A DNA stretch of 64,000 bases from Celerinatantimonas yamalensis (GTDB taxonomy: Bacteria; Pseudomonadota; Gammaproteobacteria; Enterobacterales; Celerinatantimonadaceae). The notes under the pieces are model-generated. The model saw only the letters and a list, made by a program, of their open reading frames with translations. It was not told where the DNA came from and searched no databases. The stretch is from assembly GCF_046054155.1 (NCBI RefSeq), contig NZ_JBEQCT010000006.1, forward strand, positions 124,001 to 188,000, read 5' to 3'. Every line of letters starts with the position of its first letter. The first letter of the stretch is position 1. The translations under genes were made by a program, and so were the position numbers. Positions 1 to 8,904 of this stretch are shown here, one piece after another.

Positions 1-229
1 GCGGCTTGTTCGGGGATTAACTCTTGCTACCACAGTGACCCGTTCAAAGCCGATAAATAGCTCCGTATCGCGCGCATCCTCTCTTGCCCATTAAAGTAGT
101 CAATTCAGCAAATAGCCGGCGACCGATATTTACACTGGGCGTTTGTAACCGTTCATACTATTCACTGATTAGGTCTGCATAGTCAGTCGGATTACCAACG
201 CCATGGCGGGTTGTGATGATGATGACATT
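1..229 (-). pseudogene. possible decayed gene remnant at left edge
   Basis: On the minus strand a protein-like reading frame enters around position 229. It runs past an in-frame TAG at 158-160, continues to about position 85, then continues in another frame (from GAG at 79-81) to the window edge. The two pieces read like coding sequence (for example NIGRRLFAELTTLMG, then EDARDTELFIGFERVTVV), but one stop and one frame change separate them. I do not recognise the family, and the rest lies outside the window. Short open stretches occur by chance, so this is a weak call. Confidence 0.3.
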
Positions 230-301
230 AATGCTATAAAAACAGCTCCCTGGTAATTGATTGCCTGACATTTGAATGTTTATCAAATAGAGAGAACATG
301 G

Positions 302-1219
302 ATGAGTGATGTGAAAGCCGTTTTTTTATCGCCATTTGTCGCCCATTGGCAACATCTGCCGGTAGCTTGTGAGCGTTTAACACAATGGATAAGCGATTAT
401 TTGGATGAACAGTTGTCGTGGTGTCATGATGAGCAGTTTGGTGCGCTTTTTCCTTTTCAACAGCTCGATTTACCACAAGATTTTTTTCTGCAGCGTGTCA
501 TCGACGTGGATGGCATTCAGTATTTAACGGGGCCACGTTTTGTCAATCAGCAACTCGATGCGCCTTTTGTGGATATCATTGCGCCGTGCGGGCCGCCGAG
601 TGAGCGGGCAGTCAAGGCTATTTTGGCCAACTGGCAGGGGCTTAATGCCACTCGAGTACGCTATTGCAGCGCCACCATCACTCCAGCCTTGCATCCCATT
701 GATCAACAGCTCTATCTTGGCCAAGCGAGCGAGATGATAGCTGCTCAGGCAGATACAACGGTTTTTTTGACAGGTGCGAATATCACCGATAAACAGTGGT
801 GCCGAGCGTTACTTGATGATGCCTATCAGCAGCTGTTTAAACGCCAGCCAGAACTACAAAAGAGGCTTCATGCACTCAGTGATGATGAGCTCGAAGAGCA
901 CCTTCAAGACGGTGAGGTTTGTCGCATTCATTGGTGCCAGCAAGCGGTTGGGGTGTTGATTGTACAGGCGTGTTCATATCAGTTTTTGCATGGATTGAGC
1001 GTCATTGATAAGGCGATTGCGCCAGCATTTCAAGGGCAGCATCTCTCAGCAAAGGCGCAGTTGGCCTATATGCAGCAGCTGGCCTCAGATGCACTATTGT
1101 TTGGCACTATCGATGGTCGTAACGAGGCTTCAATTCAATCAGCGCTACAAGCCGGCCGAATGCCAGTACTTCGCTATTGCTGGATGGATGAGCCAAGCAA
1201 TAGCTCGAATATACAATGA
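302..1219 (+). CDS. hypothetical protein with GNAT-like C-terminal half
   Basis: A 305-residue protein of unknown role. The C-terminal third (a GVLIVQ strand, then APAFQGQHLSAKAQLAYMQQ, then GTIDGRNEASIQSALQAGR) has the layout of a GNAT N-acetyltransferase: an acetyl-CoA loop/helix followed by the usual Asn-x-x-Ser and Ala-x-x-x-Gly-Arg end. The N-terminal half is unassigned. I chose the ATG at 302 because AGAGAG lies just upstream; an in-frame TTG at 272 would add ten residues. There is no signal peptide, so it is probably cytosolic. It ends 79 bases before pdxY on the same strand and may share its transcript. The GNAT assignment is inference from the C-terminal pattern only. Confidence 0.6.
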   Translation: MSDVKAVFLSPFVAHWQHLPVACERLTQWISDYLDEQLSWCHDEQFGALFPFQQLDLPQDFFLQRVIDVDGIQYLTGPRFVNQQLDAPFVDIIAPCGPPSERAVKAILANWQGLNATRVRYCSATITPALHPIDQQLYLGQASEMIAAQADTTVFLTGANITDKQWCRALLDDAYQQLFKRQPELQKRLHALSDDELEEHLQDGEVCRIHWCQQAVGVLIVQACSYQFLHGLSVIDKAIAPAFQGQHLSAKAQLAYMQQLASDALLFGTIDGRNEASIQSALQAGRMPVLRYCWMDEPSNSSNIQ

Positions 1220-1298
1220 CTTTCGGTTATGGGGGTTTCGTGTACAACGGCTTAGTAGCATAATGTTTATATCTTCTCATTGAATGGATGTCATACAT

Positions 1299-2162
1299 AT
1301 GCCTCATCATTTACTTTCAATTCAAAGCCATGTTGCCTATGGTCATGTCGGTAATAGCGCGGCTGTTTTTCCGTTGCAACGTCAAGGCTTTGAAGTGAGC
1401 GCAATTCATACCGTGCAATTTTCTAATCATACGGGCTATGGCGAATTTAAAGGCGAGGTGTTTACCCCCGCGCATCTGCGTGAGGTGCTCGATGGCATTG
1501 AAGATCGCGGCGCGCTTAAACAGATGAGTGCTCTGTTAACGGGATACTTGGGCGATCAATATACCGGTGAAGTGACACTCGATGCGCTGCAGCGCATCCG
1601 TCGCCATCGGCCAGATGCATTGTATTGCTGTGACCCCGTGATGGGGGATGTCGGGCGCGGATTTTTTGTTAAACCGGGTTTACCTGAGTGGATAAGAGAC
1701 TACGCAATCCCTCATGCCGATCTGATTACGCCCAATCAATTTGAATTAAGTTTTCTAGCCGATCAGCGTATTGAAACCTTTAAGGATGCACTGCAAGCTA
1801 CGGCTCAGGTGCGTGAGCGGGGCCCTAAATATGTGTTGGTGACCTCGTTAGAGGTTGACGAGGTGCCCTCTGATCAGATTGGTCTTCTGCTCGATAGCGC
1901 TCAGGGAAGTTGGCTGGTGGCTACGCCCAAGTTGGATTTTCCTGTTCCTCTAAATGGGGCGGGGGATGTCACCAGCGCGCTATTTTTAGCACAGCTGCTT
2001 AAAGGGGCTGATCCTGAGCAAGCATTGCAGTTTGTGGCGGCCTCCGTGTACGCTTTGTTCGAATTAACCTATCAAGCTGGAGAGCGAGAGCTGCAATTGA
2101 TTGCCGCGCAGGATCTGATGCTCAATCCGCGACAACTATTTAAATTAAAACGACTGCGTTAA
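1299..2162 (+). CDS. pdxY: pyridoxal kinase PdxY
   Basis: ATP-dependent kinase of the ribokinase superfamily that phosphorylates pyridoxal to pyridoxal 5'-phosphate in the B6 salvage pathway. From the ATG at 1299 it is 287 residues, the same length as E. coli PdxY. Family marks include SIQSHVAYGHVGNSAA (about 7-22), TVQFSNHTGYG (about 38-48), YCCDPVMGD near 108, and the catalytic anion-hole motif GAGD at 220-223. An in-frame ATG at 1284 would add MDVIH, but the family starts close to the SIQS strand. The permease gene cytX follows after 14 bases, so the two are probably one operon. Some PdxK/PdxY-type kinases also accept hydroxymethylpyrimidine, which matters given the neighbour. Confidence 0.93.
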   Translation: MPHHLLSIQSHVAYGHVGNSAAVFPLQRQGFEVSAIHTVQFSNHTGYGEFKGEVFTPAHLREVLDGIEDRGALKQMSALLTGYLGDQYTGEVTLDALQRIRRHRPDALYCCDPVMGDVGRGFFVKPGLPEWIRDYAIPHADLITPNQFELSFLADQRIETFKDALQATAQVRERGPKYVLVTSLEVDEVPSDQIGLLLDSAQGSWLVATPKLDFPVPLNGAGDVTSALFLAQLLKGADPEQALQFVAASVYALFELTYQAGERELQLIAAQDLMLNPRQLFKLKRLR

Positions 2163-2176
2163 GGGATTTAATACCG

Positions 2177-3454
2177 ATGAGCGATGAACTCTACAGTGCC
2201 CGAGAAAAAGTCAGTGACGATAACAAGTTACTGCAACAGAGCGACTTTTTTGCGTTGTGGCTTTCTTTGGGGATTGGTCTTGCTGTATTACAAACCGGTG
2301 CCTTAGTTGCTCCAGGTTTGGGGCTGCGCGGCGCAGTCTGGGTGATTGTGATTGGTTCATCATTAGGGGCGCTATTACTGGCGGTGATCGGCTTATTTGG
2401 CCAGCAACAGGGGCTCTCGTCGATGGCGTTGATGCAGCGCTCATTGGGACACACGGGCAGTTATATCCCCGCATTGTTGAATCTTTTGCAATTGATAGGT
2501 TGGGGTGCATTTGAGATCGTATTGATGCGCAGTGCCAGTGTCGAGCTGTGCAAACAATGGTTTCCCACTCAAAGCTGGCTGAGTTCATCGTTATTGTGGA
2601 CTGCGTTATTTGGCGCATTAGCCACATGGCAAGCGGTGCTTGGTCCACTGACGTGGGTGCGAGTCTTACTGCGCCGCTTTGGCCGTTGGATTGTGCTAAG
2701 TGGATGCACGGGACTGACTGCTTATTGGTTGGCGCATTACTCACTGACGCAGCTTTGGTTACAAGCGGGTGATGGCTCGATGCCGATTGGGCTTGGACTT
2801 GATATTGTGATCTCGATGGCTGTCAGCTGGTTGCCCTTGGTCGCCGACTACACTCGTTTTGGCCAGTCAGGAAAATCGGCGTTTAACGGTACGGCCCTCG
2901 GGTTTTGGGTAGGCACCATTTGGATTATGGTGCTGGGTGCCGCCTATGCGTTGGTGCTTGGCTCGGGGGATCAGTTAATGCGCTCGCTGGCGTTAGCGAT
3001 GGCTGGTTTTCCGCTGCTGCTGATCCTGTGTGATGAAACCGAAAATGCCTTCGCTCCCATCCACTCTGCGGCGGTTTCAGCAAGCCTGTTTGCATCGCTG
3101 CGGACTTGGCATTTAGCGCTGGGTTTTGGCGTTGTTTCGACTCTTATCGCGTGGTTGATCCCAACCCAAGCCTACCTTGATTTCCTACTCTGGATTGGTT
3201 CGGTGTTTGTGCCACTGTTTGCGCTATTGTTGGTTGATTATGGGAGCCGCTCGCACTCGGTCAAGGCGAGTAAATTCCAAGTGCTCGCAGCGCTGTTTGC
3301 TTGGATTATCGGCGTGGTGATCTATCATCTGGTGAGCGATTTTTATAGTGATTGGGGGGCAACGTTACCGTCTTTACTGATCACTGCACTGATTTATGCG
3401 GGGCTGCGTTGGTTGCCGATATGCAAGTTTAAACAGCCAGAATCGGCGTCTTAG
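2177..3454 (+). CDS. cytX: NCS1-family permease, CytX-like (putative hydroxymethylpyrimidine transporter)
   Basis: A 425-residue inner-membrane permease with about 12 hydrophobic segments, of the nucleobase:cation symporter-1 (CodB/CytX) family. Visible family marks are the N-terminal segment with a Gly-rich ALVAPGLGLRGA region, WGAFEIVLM in an early helix, and VADYTRFGQSGKSAFNGTALGFWVG in the middle, typical of cytosine/HMP permeases. CytX proteins are usually linked to thiamin genes and thought to import hydroxymethylpyrimidine. Here the partner is pdxY, 14 bases upstream, so the substrate could be a pyrimidine or a B6-type ring. That substrate call is inference. A strong bidirectional terminator follows. 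Confidence 0.75.
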   Translation: MSDELYSAREKVSDDNKLLQQSDFFALWLSLGIGLAVLQTGALVAPGLGLRGAVWVIVIGSSLGALLLAVIGLFGQQQGLSSMALMQRSLGHTGSYIPALLNLLQLIGWGAFEIVLMRSASVELCKQWFPTQSWLSSSLLWTALFGALATWQAVLGPLTWVRVLLRRFGRWIVLSGCTGLTAYWLAHYSLTQLWLQAGDGSMPIGLGLDIVISMAVSWLPLVADYTRFGQSGKSAFNGTALGFWVGTIWIMVLGAAYALVLGSGDQLMRSLALAMAGFPLLLILCDETENAFAPIHSAAVSASLFASLRTWHLALGFGVVSTLIAWLIPTQAYLDFLLWIGSVFVPLFALLLVDYGSRSHSVKASKFQVLAALFAWIIGVVIYHLVSDFYSDWGATLPSLLITALIYAGLRWLPICKFKQPESAS

Positions 3455-3455
3455 T

Positions 3456-3483
3456 AAAAAAGCCCACAATTGTGGGCTTTTTT
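3456..3483. terminator. bidirectional intrinsic terminator between cytX and gldA
   Basis: Perfect inverted repeat GCCCACAATTGTGGGC flanked by A6 on the left and T6 on the right. It therefore works as an intrinsic terminator on both strands and serves the convergent cytX and gldA transcripts. Confidence 0.95.
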
Positions 3484-3498
3484 ACGCAAACCAGATGG

Positions 3499-4629
3499 TT
3501 AAATAGGTTGTGCGGCGTGCTGCGCCAGATAGCGTTTACCTATTGCATCGGCGGCTAGCATGGCGTAATAGACATCATCTTCGCTGACTCGCATCGGCAT
3601 ATTGCCCATGGTATCATTTTTATCGCAGGCTATTTTGGCGACTTGTCGCCACTGCGTTTCATCAAATTCTTTCATTCCCAGAGCTTGCATGGTCATCGGC
3701 AATTGAGCGTTGAACATGATGGATAACACCTGCTGCCACTCATTATCTGGCGCATTTTCCAACACGAGTTGTGTCATCAGACCAAAGCCAACCTTTTCAC
3801 CATGTTGGCTGTGGTGTAGATCTGGGACCGCGGTTAAGCCATTGCTCACAGCATGGGAGGCGGCTAGACCACCTGATTCTGCGCCTACACCACTTAAATA
3901 GATGGTTGCCTCGATGGTTTGCTCGAGTGCGGGTGTAATCAGATGTTGATTAACCGCTTCGATCGCATTCGCAGCATTTTCGCATAAGATCTCATAACAC
4001 ATTTTGGCAAGCCCGAGCCCTGTTCGTGAAGGTCGTTTTAACACTAAGTTCACGCCATCCGATTGATAGCAGGCACGCGCTTCAAAGTAGGTTGCGAGCG
4101 CATCACCAATCCCGGCACTAAAGAAACGTTTGGGCGCGGCGGTAATAATTGCCAGATCGGCGATGACCAAATCGGGATTTTGAGGCAAAAATAGATAGCG
4201 ATCAAATTCACCATTTTCTTTGTACAGAACGGCCAGTGCCGTACATGGCGCATCGGTTGCTGCCAGTGTTGGAATAATCACCACGGGCAGTTTCAGCTGA
4301 TTGGCAGTGGCCTTGGCTGAGTCCAAGGTTTTACCCCCACCAATACCGACAATGACATTGCAGTGATTGGTTTTGCTTAAACCGCTGAGCCGGTCAATTT
4401 CTTGCTGGGTACATTCATAGTTGAATTTTACCGCGACCCCATTTAATTGGTGGCTTTTCAGCGCAGGTAAGACTTCATCGTGAATACGTTCTACGATAAA
4501 TTCATCACAGATAAACAGTGCGTGATTTCCCAAATCGAGCATATGCTCGTGTAGTTTCATAAGTAGGTCACTGCCAATGACAAAGCGTTTAGGTGAGGTG
4601 ACAGTGCGAACGGGGGCTAGATCGGTCAT
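3499..4629 (-). CDS. gldA: glycerol dehydrogenase GldA
   Basis: NAD-dependent, metal-containing alcohol dehydrogenase (group III) that interconverts glycerol and dihydroxyacetone in the cytosol. Its 376 residues are close to the family length. Seen are the nucleotide-binding GIGGGKTLDSAKA motif near residue 95, the Asp metal ligand in GIGDALATYFEA, and two His ligands in ASHAVSNGL and HSQHGEKVGFG. It stands alone: the convergent gene is cytX, and nhaC upstream is on the same strand but 314 bases away. No dihydroxyacetone kinase is nearby. The symbol rests on overall similarity; a related polyol substrate is possible. Confidence 0.92.
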   Translation of the reverse strand: MTDLAPVRTVTSPKRFVIGSDLLMKLHEHMLDLGNHALFICDEFIVERIHDEVLPALKSHQLNGVAVKFNYECTQQEIDRLSGLSKTNHCNVIVGIGGGKTLDSAKATANQLKLPVVIIPTLAATDAPCTALAVLYKENGEFDRYLFLPQNPDLVIADLAIITAAPKRFFSAGIGDALATYFEARACYQSDGVNLVLKRPSRTGLGLAKMCYEILCENAANAIEAVNQHLITPALEQTIEATIYLSGVGAESGGLAASHAVSNGLTAVPDLHHSQHGEKVGFGLMTQLVLENAPDNEWQQVLSIMFNAQLPMTMQALGMKEFDETQWRQVAKIACDKNDTMGNMPMRVSEDDVYYAMLAADAIGKRYLAQHAAQPI

Positions 4630-4895
4630 AGTGACTCCTTTGATGGATTGTCATTCACTCGATATTACGTGATACAGATATATCGATAAGACATTGTCTA
4701 TTATACACTAATTGCCAATTAGAATATTGATTAACGTATCGAATCTCCATGGTCACCCTTTGTCGGTGTGATTTTTATGTATTGATGTAAATATTATGCT
4801 CATCCTGATGGTTGTTGCTCAATACCTTGATGATGCTTAGTCGATTCTATGTGGCATGAATGGTGTTGTAGTGATTTTTGGGCTCAAAAAATAAA

Positions 4896-4918
4896 AAACC
4901 CAGCCAAAGACTGGGTTT
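4896..4918 (-). terminator. intrinsic terminator of nhaC
   Basis: An 8-bp stem (AAACCCAG with CTGGGTTT) around a 7-base loop, just beyond the nhaC stop. On the minus strand it runs into a T-rich tract. Confidence 0.9.
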
Positions 4919-4943
4919 AAAGCATTAATGCCTAGCGTTGATA

Positions 4944-6437
4944 TTAATCAATCCCATCAACCACAGCGATTAACTCATCATTATCACGCCAAGCCTTGCG
5001 CTCTTCGCGCGTTGCTTTGGGCGAGAAGATCCCCAAGTTGGCAAATAAAATCCCAGTTAGGGGAGATAACCAACAGGCAAATGAGAGCGGGATATATAAT
5101 AAGTTCTCAAAGTGGCCTTGCGAAATCCCAAGCCCTAATGCCGAAATCACAAATGCACCACCGGCATTCCATGGCACCAATGGCGAGATCAATGTGCCGC
5201 CTTCTTCCAGTGCTCGTGATAAGTTCAGCGTCGAGTATTTAATGCCTCGGTATGCAGGCGCAAACATTCGACCCGGTAGGGCAATTGATAAGTAAGGGTC
5301 GCCTGCGACTAAGTTGGTCGCCATTGATGCCACGGCTGCAGCCGTTTGTAGTTGCGCAAATTTACTCACTTTATTAACAATCGCGGTGATAATTGCTTCC
5401 AAACAACGGGTTTTTTCTAAGGCGCCACCAAAGCTTAAGGCAATCAGAATCAGTGAAACGGTCCACATCATTGATTGAATGCCGCCGCGATTCAGCAAGC
5501 TGTTGACTGTATCAACACTGGTATGAATGTTATAACCACTGCTGGCGAAGCTAAACACATCATGCAAACTTGCCCCTTGGGCGATCATCGCCGTGGCACC
5601 ACCTGCGAGTACCCCAGCAAAGAGTGATGGAATGGGAGGCATCCGTTTCACGGCTAAAAATATAACAATGGCAGCGGGGGCCAATAACCAAGGCGAGATC
5701 ACAAAATGCTGCTGCAGAGATTGGGTGACTTGGCCGATTTGACCAAATGACACATGACCTGCTTTGATCATCATAAAGCCTGCGACCAAATAGATGACAA
5801 AGGCAATCAGCATGGCAGGCAGCGTTGTTGGAACCATATTTTTAATATGCGAGAACACATCTGTTCCGGTGACTGCCGGTGACAAATTGGTGGTATCAGA
5901 AAGCGGTGACATTTTGTCACCAAAAAAAGAACCGGATACCACTGCCCCGGCTGTCCAATACATGGGAATACCAAAGCCAGAGCCAATCCCCATCAGGGCT
6001 AAACCAACGGTGCCAACGGTGCCCCAAGAGGTTCCAAGCGCTAGCGAAACCACCGAGCAAAGCAGCATGGCAGCCGCTAAGAAGATATGGGGTGATAATA
6101 AGGTCAGACCATAATAGATCAATGTGGGAACTGTACCACTGGCAATCCAAGTACCGATGATCATCCCAACACAAATGAGTACGGCGATGGACGGCAGTGC
6201 TAATGAGACGACATGGAGCATGCCTTTCTCAATATCGGCCCATTTAAGGCCCAGTTTGAGTCCGACCAGAGAGGTGATTGCTAACCCTAGAGCGAGTGGG
6301 ATATGTGGGGTAAAGTCGCCGAAATAGAAAATTTGTAATCCGAGTAACATCAAAGTGAGGATGATCGGCGTAATCGCGAGGGGAAGGCTAGGTAATTTAC
6401 ATTGAGTTTGATCTTGATCGGGCGATGATGTCGCCAT
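4944..6437 (-). CDS. nhaC: Na+/H+ antiporter, NhaC family
   Basis: A 497-residue polytopic inner-membrane protein (about 11-12 hydrophobic segments) of the NhaC branch of the ion-transporter superfamily. Diagnostic segments are LGTSWGTVGTVGLALMGIG, then VVSGSFFGDKMSPLSDTTNLSPAV with its paired Asp residues in the translocation region, and NLVAGDPYLSIALPGRMF near the C-terminal third. Most members exchange cytoplasmic Na+ for H+; some relatives carry malate/lactate or amino acids, so the exact substrate is open. It is a single gene with its own terminator and a hairpin-rich leader. The start at 6437 is supported by AAAGGAG eight to ten bases upstream. Confidence 0.85.
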   Translation of the reverse strand: MATSSPDQDQTQCKLPSLPLAITPIILTLMLLGLQIFYFGDFTPHIPLALGLAITSLVGLKLGLKWADIEKGMLHVVSLALPSIAVLICVGMIIGTWIASGTVPTLIYYGLTLLSPHIFLAAAMLLCSVVSLALGTSWGTVGTVGLALMGIGSGFGIPMYWTAGAVVSGSFFGDKMSPLSDTTNLSPAVTGTDVFSHIKNMVPTTLPAMLIAFVIYLVAGFMMIKAGHVSFGQIGQVTQSLQQHFVISPWLLAPAAIVIFLAVKRMPPIPSLFAGVLAGGATAMIAQGASLHDVFSFASSGYNIHTSVDTVNSLLNRGGIQSMMWTVSLILIALSFGGALEKTRCLEAIITAIVNKVSKFAQLQTAAAVASMATNLVAGDPYLSIALPGRMFAPAYRGIKYSTLNLSRALEEGGTLISPLVPWNAGGAFVISALGLGISQGHFENLLYIPLSFACWLSPLTGILFANLGIFSPKATREERKAWRDNDELIAVVDGID

Positions 6438-6457
6438 GTTTTGCTCCTTTGTTTAGC

Positions 6458-6564
6458 AAAAACGTAGATCGATCTTCAGGAACAGATTTACTACGTTTTT
6501 TTATTTACTTTGCAGCGGTTGGCGCTGAGAGCTAGATGCGGCTTTCGGATAGAAGGTTTCTATC
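6458..6564 (-). promoter_or_regulatory. structured 5' leader of nhaC
   Basis: Read in the nhaC direction, three hairpins stand in a row. They are a 7-bp stem with a 3-base loop (6548-6554/6558-6564), a 5-bp CAGCG/CGCTG stem (6513-6517/6523-6527), and a 10-bp stem AAAAACGTAG/CTACGTTTTT (6491-6500/6458-6467). The last arm ends in a T run only about 9 bases before the ribosome-binding site. That layout fits attenuation or translation control. I do not recognise a known riboswitch class in it. Confidence 0.5.
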
Positions 6565-6964
6565 AATCTATATCATCCAATAGATCAGCCACAGTTAGCT
6601 ATAAATACATTCAGTGGATGAATATAGTGTAACATATGGATTAAATGGTTTCACCACTAACCATTTAATTGATTATTTTTTTTAAAAATAACTATAAATA
6701 ATATGTTGTTATAATATTTTTATTATCTGTATCTGATATATATCATTAGATATATAAACTTTAGTAATGATAATGAGTTGTCCCTTGAAAAGGTGTATCG
6801 AGTAAACAGAATAAGGCTGTTGAACCGAGCTTTGAGATGGCGCATGCGACGGGCATGTCATTTGCTCCGTCATGATACCTACCGATGCTGACTTGCTAGC
6901 CTCAAGATAAGCACTTAAGAATGAATGACATGCTATAGGATCCACTCATATTTGATGGCGCATA
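6565..6964. other. AT-rich intergenic region with an 11-bp inverted repeat
   Basis: No convincing gene lies between the cyclase gene and the nhaC leader. It contains a perfect 11-bp inverted repeat, ATTAAATGGTT (6640-6650) and AACCATTTAAT (6659-6669), with an 8-base spacer and a T-rich plus-strand flank (6670-6685). A very AT-rich block (about 6661-6765) follows. The repeat could be a terminator for a plus-strand transcript or an operator; the nhaC promoter probably lies here. Confidence 0.5.
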
Positions 6965-8806
6965 TTAGGGCTCTGCACTGTTAAAAAAGAGGTTAGTAAT
7001 TCGGTCATCGAGCGCGACATTACCCTTATGGCTGTTTTTGATTTGATACATCGCTTGGTCGGCATATTGGAGTAATTGATCGAGTGAAAAATGACCGATG
7101 GTACTTAAACATGCCCCTATACTTGCTCCTACTTGGATCTGCAAACTGCTATTAATTTGAATGGGAGCTGCTAATTGGTCTCGAAGGCGTGAGCTAAAAC
7201 CAAGTAACTGCGGACGATTATCTATGTTGAAACAGATCACCGCAAATTCATCACCGCCCATGCGGGCCACAAGATCAGTGGGGCGACATTCAGATTGAAG
7301 GCGTTTGGCGATCACTTTGAGCAACACATCACCGACAGCGTGGCCATACTGGTCATTAATCTGTTTAAAACCATCTAAGTCGATCTGCAAAATCGCGAGC
7401 GGTTGATCAACTGAGGCAGTCGCTTTGAGCTGATCAAATTGTTTGCTTAGACCTAGCCTGTTCAACGTTTGAGTGAGAGGATCATGGATGGCCATAACCT
7501 CCAGTTTTGCATTGACTAATGCCAGCTCTTGAGTGCGTTCGCTGACGCGTTGCTCAAGTAGATGCTCTTGCATTTTTAAGGTGTTTAAAAGAGCAGTCTG
7601 TGAATATTCCTTTTGTTTTTTCAGCTCATTAAAATGCGTAGCTAAACCAAATGAAAGCAGCAGCATCTCGATGGTTGAGCCTATTTGCATACCATAGACT
7701 GTGATAAAGTTGGAAGGAATGAGCCCCGTGTTACGAATCGACACCATCGCTGAGCCGATCAACAAAAAGAGCCATGCGGCTAAGTAATAACGCGCCGCAG
7801 GAACCTTGTGGCGAATGCCGATATAACCACATAGGATTAAAAAAGCCGCCATGCTGGTTCCAAGCAATGACATGATTTGCACGCCTATTTGCACGGGTAA
7901 TATGATGGTTGATAATGCCATTACGAGGCATAAATAAGTCACCCACTGATGGACTTTATTAAACCGCGGAACAATCTCTTGGAGATTTAAAAAGTGACGG
8001 GCAAAGAGCAACGCCCATACCACTGCGATGCTAAAACCAGTGGGAACGATATGATTAATGATCGGGCCGAGTAGTGGCCACAAATATAAACCGCCTACAC
8101 CATTCGCGGCCATGGTGGCCACGGCAAAGCTACTAATAAACCCTGCATAGAGTAACAACGGTAATCGGCGCAGCACTATCCCTAAGAACAAATTATAAAT
8201 AGTGAGTGCTAACGCCATGCCAATAAACAAGGTTTGGGCAAACAGCATTTGCTCACTACTCTGATGGAATAACTTAGGAACAAATAGCGTTGAATTTAAT
8301 GCCATTGCACCATTGGCAATGATGCGCAGATAAACACTTTGAGTGTGCCCAGCTTTTAGTGACAGTAAAAATGTGGGGTGTATATCCTCAATTGAGCGCT
8401 CGGCTGGGGGAATGGTAAAACCGCTGTATTGATGCGACAGGACTTGGTTACCTTCGATAATATAACAATCAATGCGATCAAGGTAAGGATATCGAAACAT
8501 CAAAATACGTCTAAGATCGCTTGCAGAATAGAGCGAAACTTTCAGCCACACCGCTTGCTGGGTGTAGCCTAAATTGATGCGATGGTCATCGGATGGATGA
8601 AAATTATCGGGTTGGCTCATCACCTGCTTAAGTGTCAAAGTCCGAGACGGATCGTTTAAAACTTCAAAATGCTCGTCCAAAATTTGATTTTGTGCTGGAT
8701 CAATAACGAGCCGCTGGGCCTGCGCAATATGAGTAAAGCCAAATAATAGAATACCAATGAAGAGTTGCCACTCCCATCTACCGAACTGTCTGAGCTGGCC
8801 ATTCAT
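6965..8806 (-). CDS. membrane diguanylate cyclase (7TMR-DISM sensor + GGDEF)
   Basis: A 613-residue membrane enzyme predicted to make cyclic di-GMP from two GTP. Order: a signal/TM segment (about 12-30), a periplasmic 7TMR-DISM extracellular domain (about 35-180), a seven-helix 7TMR-DISM membrane domain (about 190-390), a coiled-coil linker (about 395-440) and a C-terminal GGDEF domain. The active-site loop GGDEF is intact at 517-521. An I-site RxxD (RPTD, 508-511) sits exactly five residues upstream, so product inhibition is expected. There is no EAL domain. 7TMR-DISM domains are thought to sense carbohydrate-like or other small ligands; the ligand here is unknown. It is probably monocistronic. 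Confidence 0.92.
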   Translation of the reverse strand: MNGQLRQFGRWEWQLFIGILLFGFTHIAQAQRLVIDPAQNQILDEHFEVLNDPSRTLTLKQVMSQPDNFHPSDDHRINLGYTQQAVWLKVSLYSASDLRRILMFRYPYLDRIDCYIIEGNQVLSHQYSGFTIPPAERSIEDIHPTFLLSLKAGHTQSVYLRIIANGAMALNSTLFVPKLFHQSSEQMLFAQTLFIGMALALTIYNLFLGIVLRRLPLLLYAGFISSFAVATMAANGVGGLYLWPLLGPIINHIVPTGFSIAVVWALLFARHFLNLQEIVPRFNKVHQWVTYLCLVMALSTIILPVQIGVQIMSLLGTSMAAFLILCGYIGIRHKVPAARYYLAAWLFLLIGSAMVSIRNTGLIPSNFITVYGMQIGSTIEMLLLSFGLATHFNELKKQKEYSQTALLNTLKMQEHLLEQRVSERTQELALVNAKLEVMAIHDPLTQTLNRLGLSKQFDQLKATASVDQPLAILQIDLDGFKQINDQYGHAVGDVLLKVIAKRLQSECRPTDLVARMGGDEFAVICFNIDNRPQLLGFSSRLRDQLAAPIQINSSLQIQVGASIGACLSTIGHFSLDQLLQYADQAMYQIKNSHKGNVALDDRITNLFFNSAEP

Positions 8807-8820
8807 CTATACTTTCAACC

Positions 8821-8890
8821 TAGGCGAATCATTGCTGAACAGTATATCATCTATACGCAACAATTCGCCTATATGCGCAACAATTCGTCT
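8821..8890. repeat. inverted and direct repeats upstream of the cyclase gene
   Basis: A 9-bp inverted repeat TAGGCGAAT (8821-8829) and ATTCGCCTA (8863-8871) overlaps a near-perfect tandem duplication. CGCAACAATTCG occurs twice, within 8853-8870 and 8871-8890. This falls in the 98-base gap between the oxidoreductase stop and the cyclase start, so it may be an operator for the cyclase or part of a termination structure. Confidence 0.55.
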
Positions 8891-8904
8891 AGCTTGATTG
8901 GTCG

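Noticed and set aside
6458..6640. lysine riboswitch before nhaC
   Set aside because: NhaC-like lysine transporters can carry an L box, but the conserved L-box core is not visible; only simple hairpins are present.
6740..6790. Fur box in the cyclase-nhaC gap
   Set aside because: TAATGATAATGAG resembles part of a Fur site, but the second half does not match.
6709..6945. 78-residue minus-strand open frame in the AT-rich gap
   Set aside because: Low-complexity C-terminus, no start signal, no motif.
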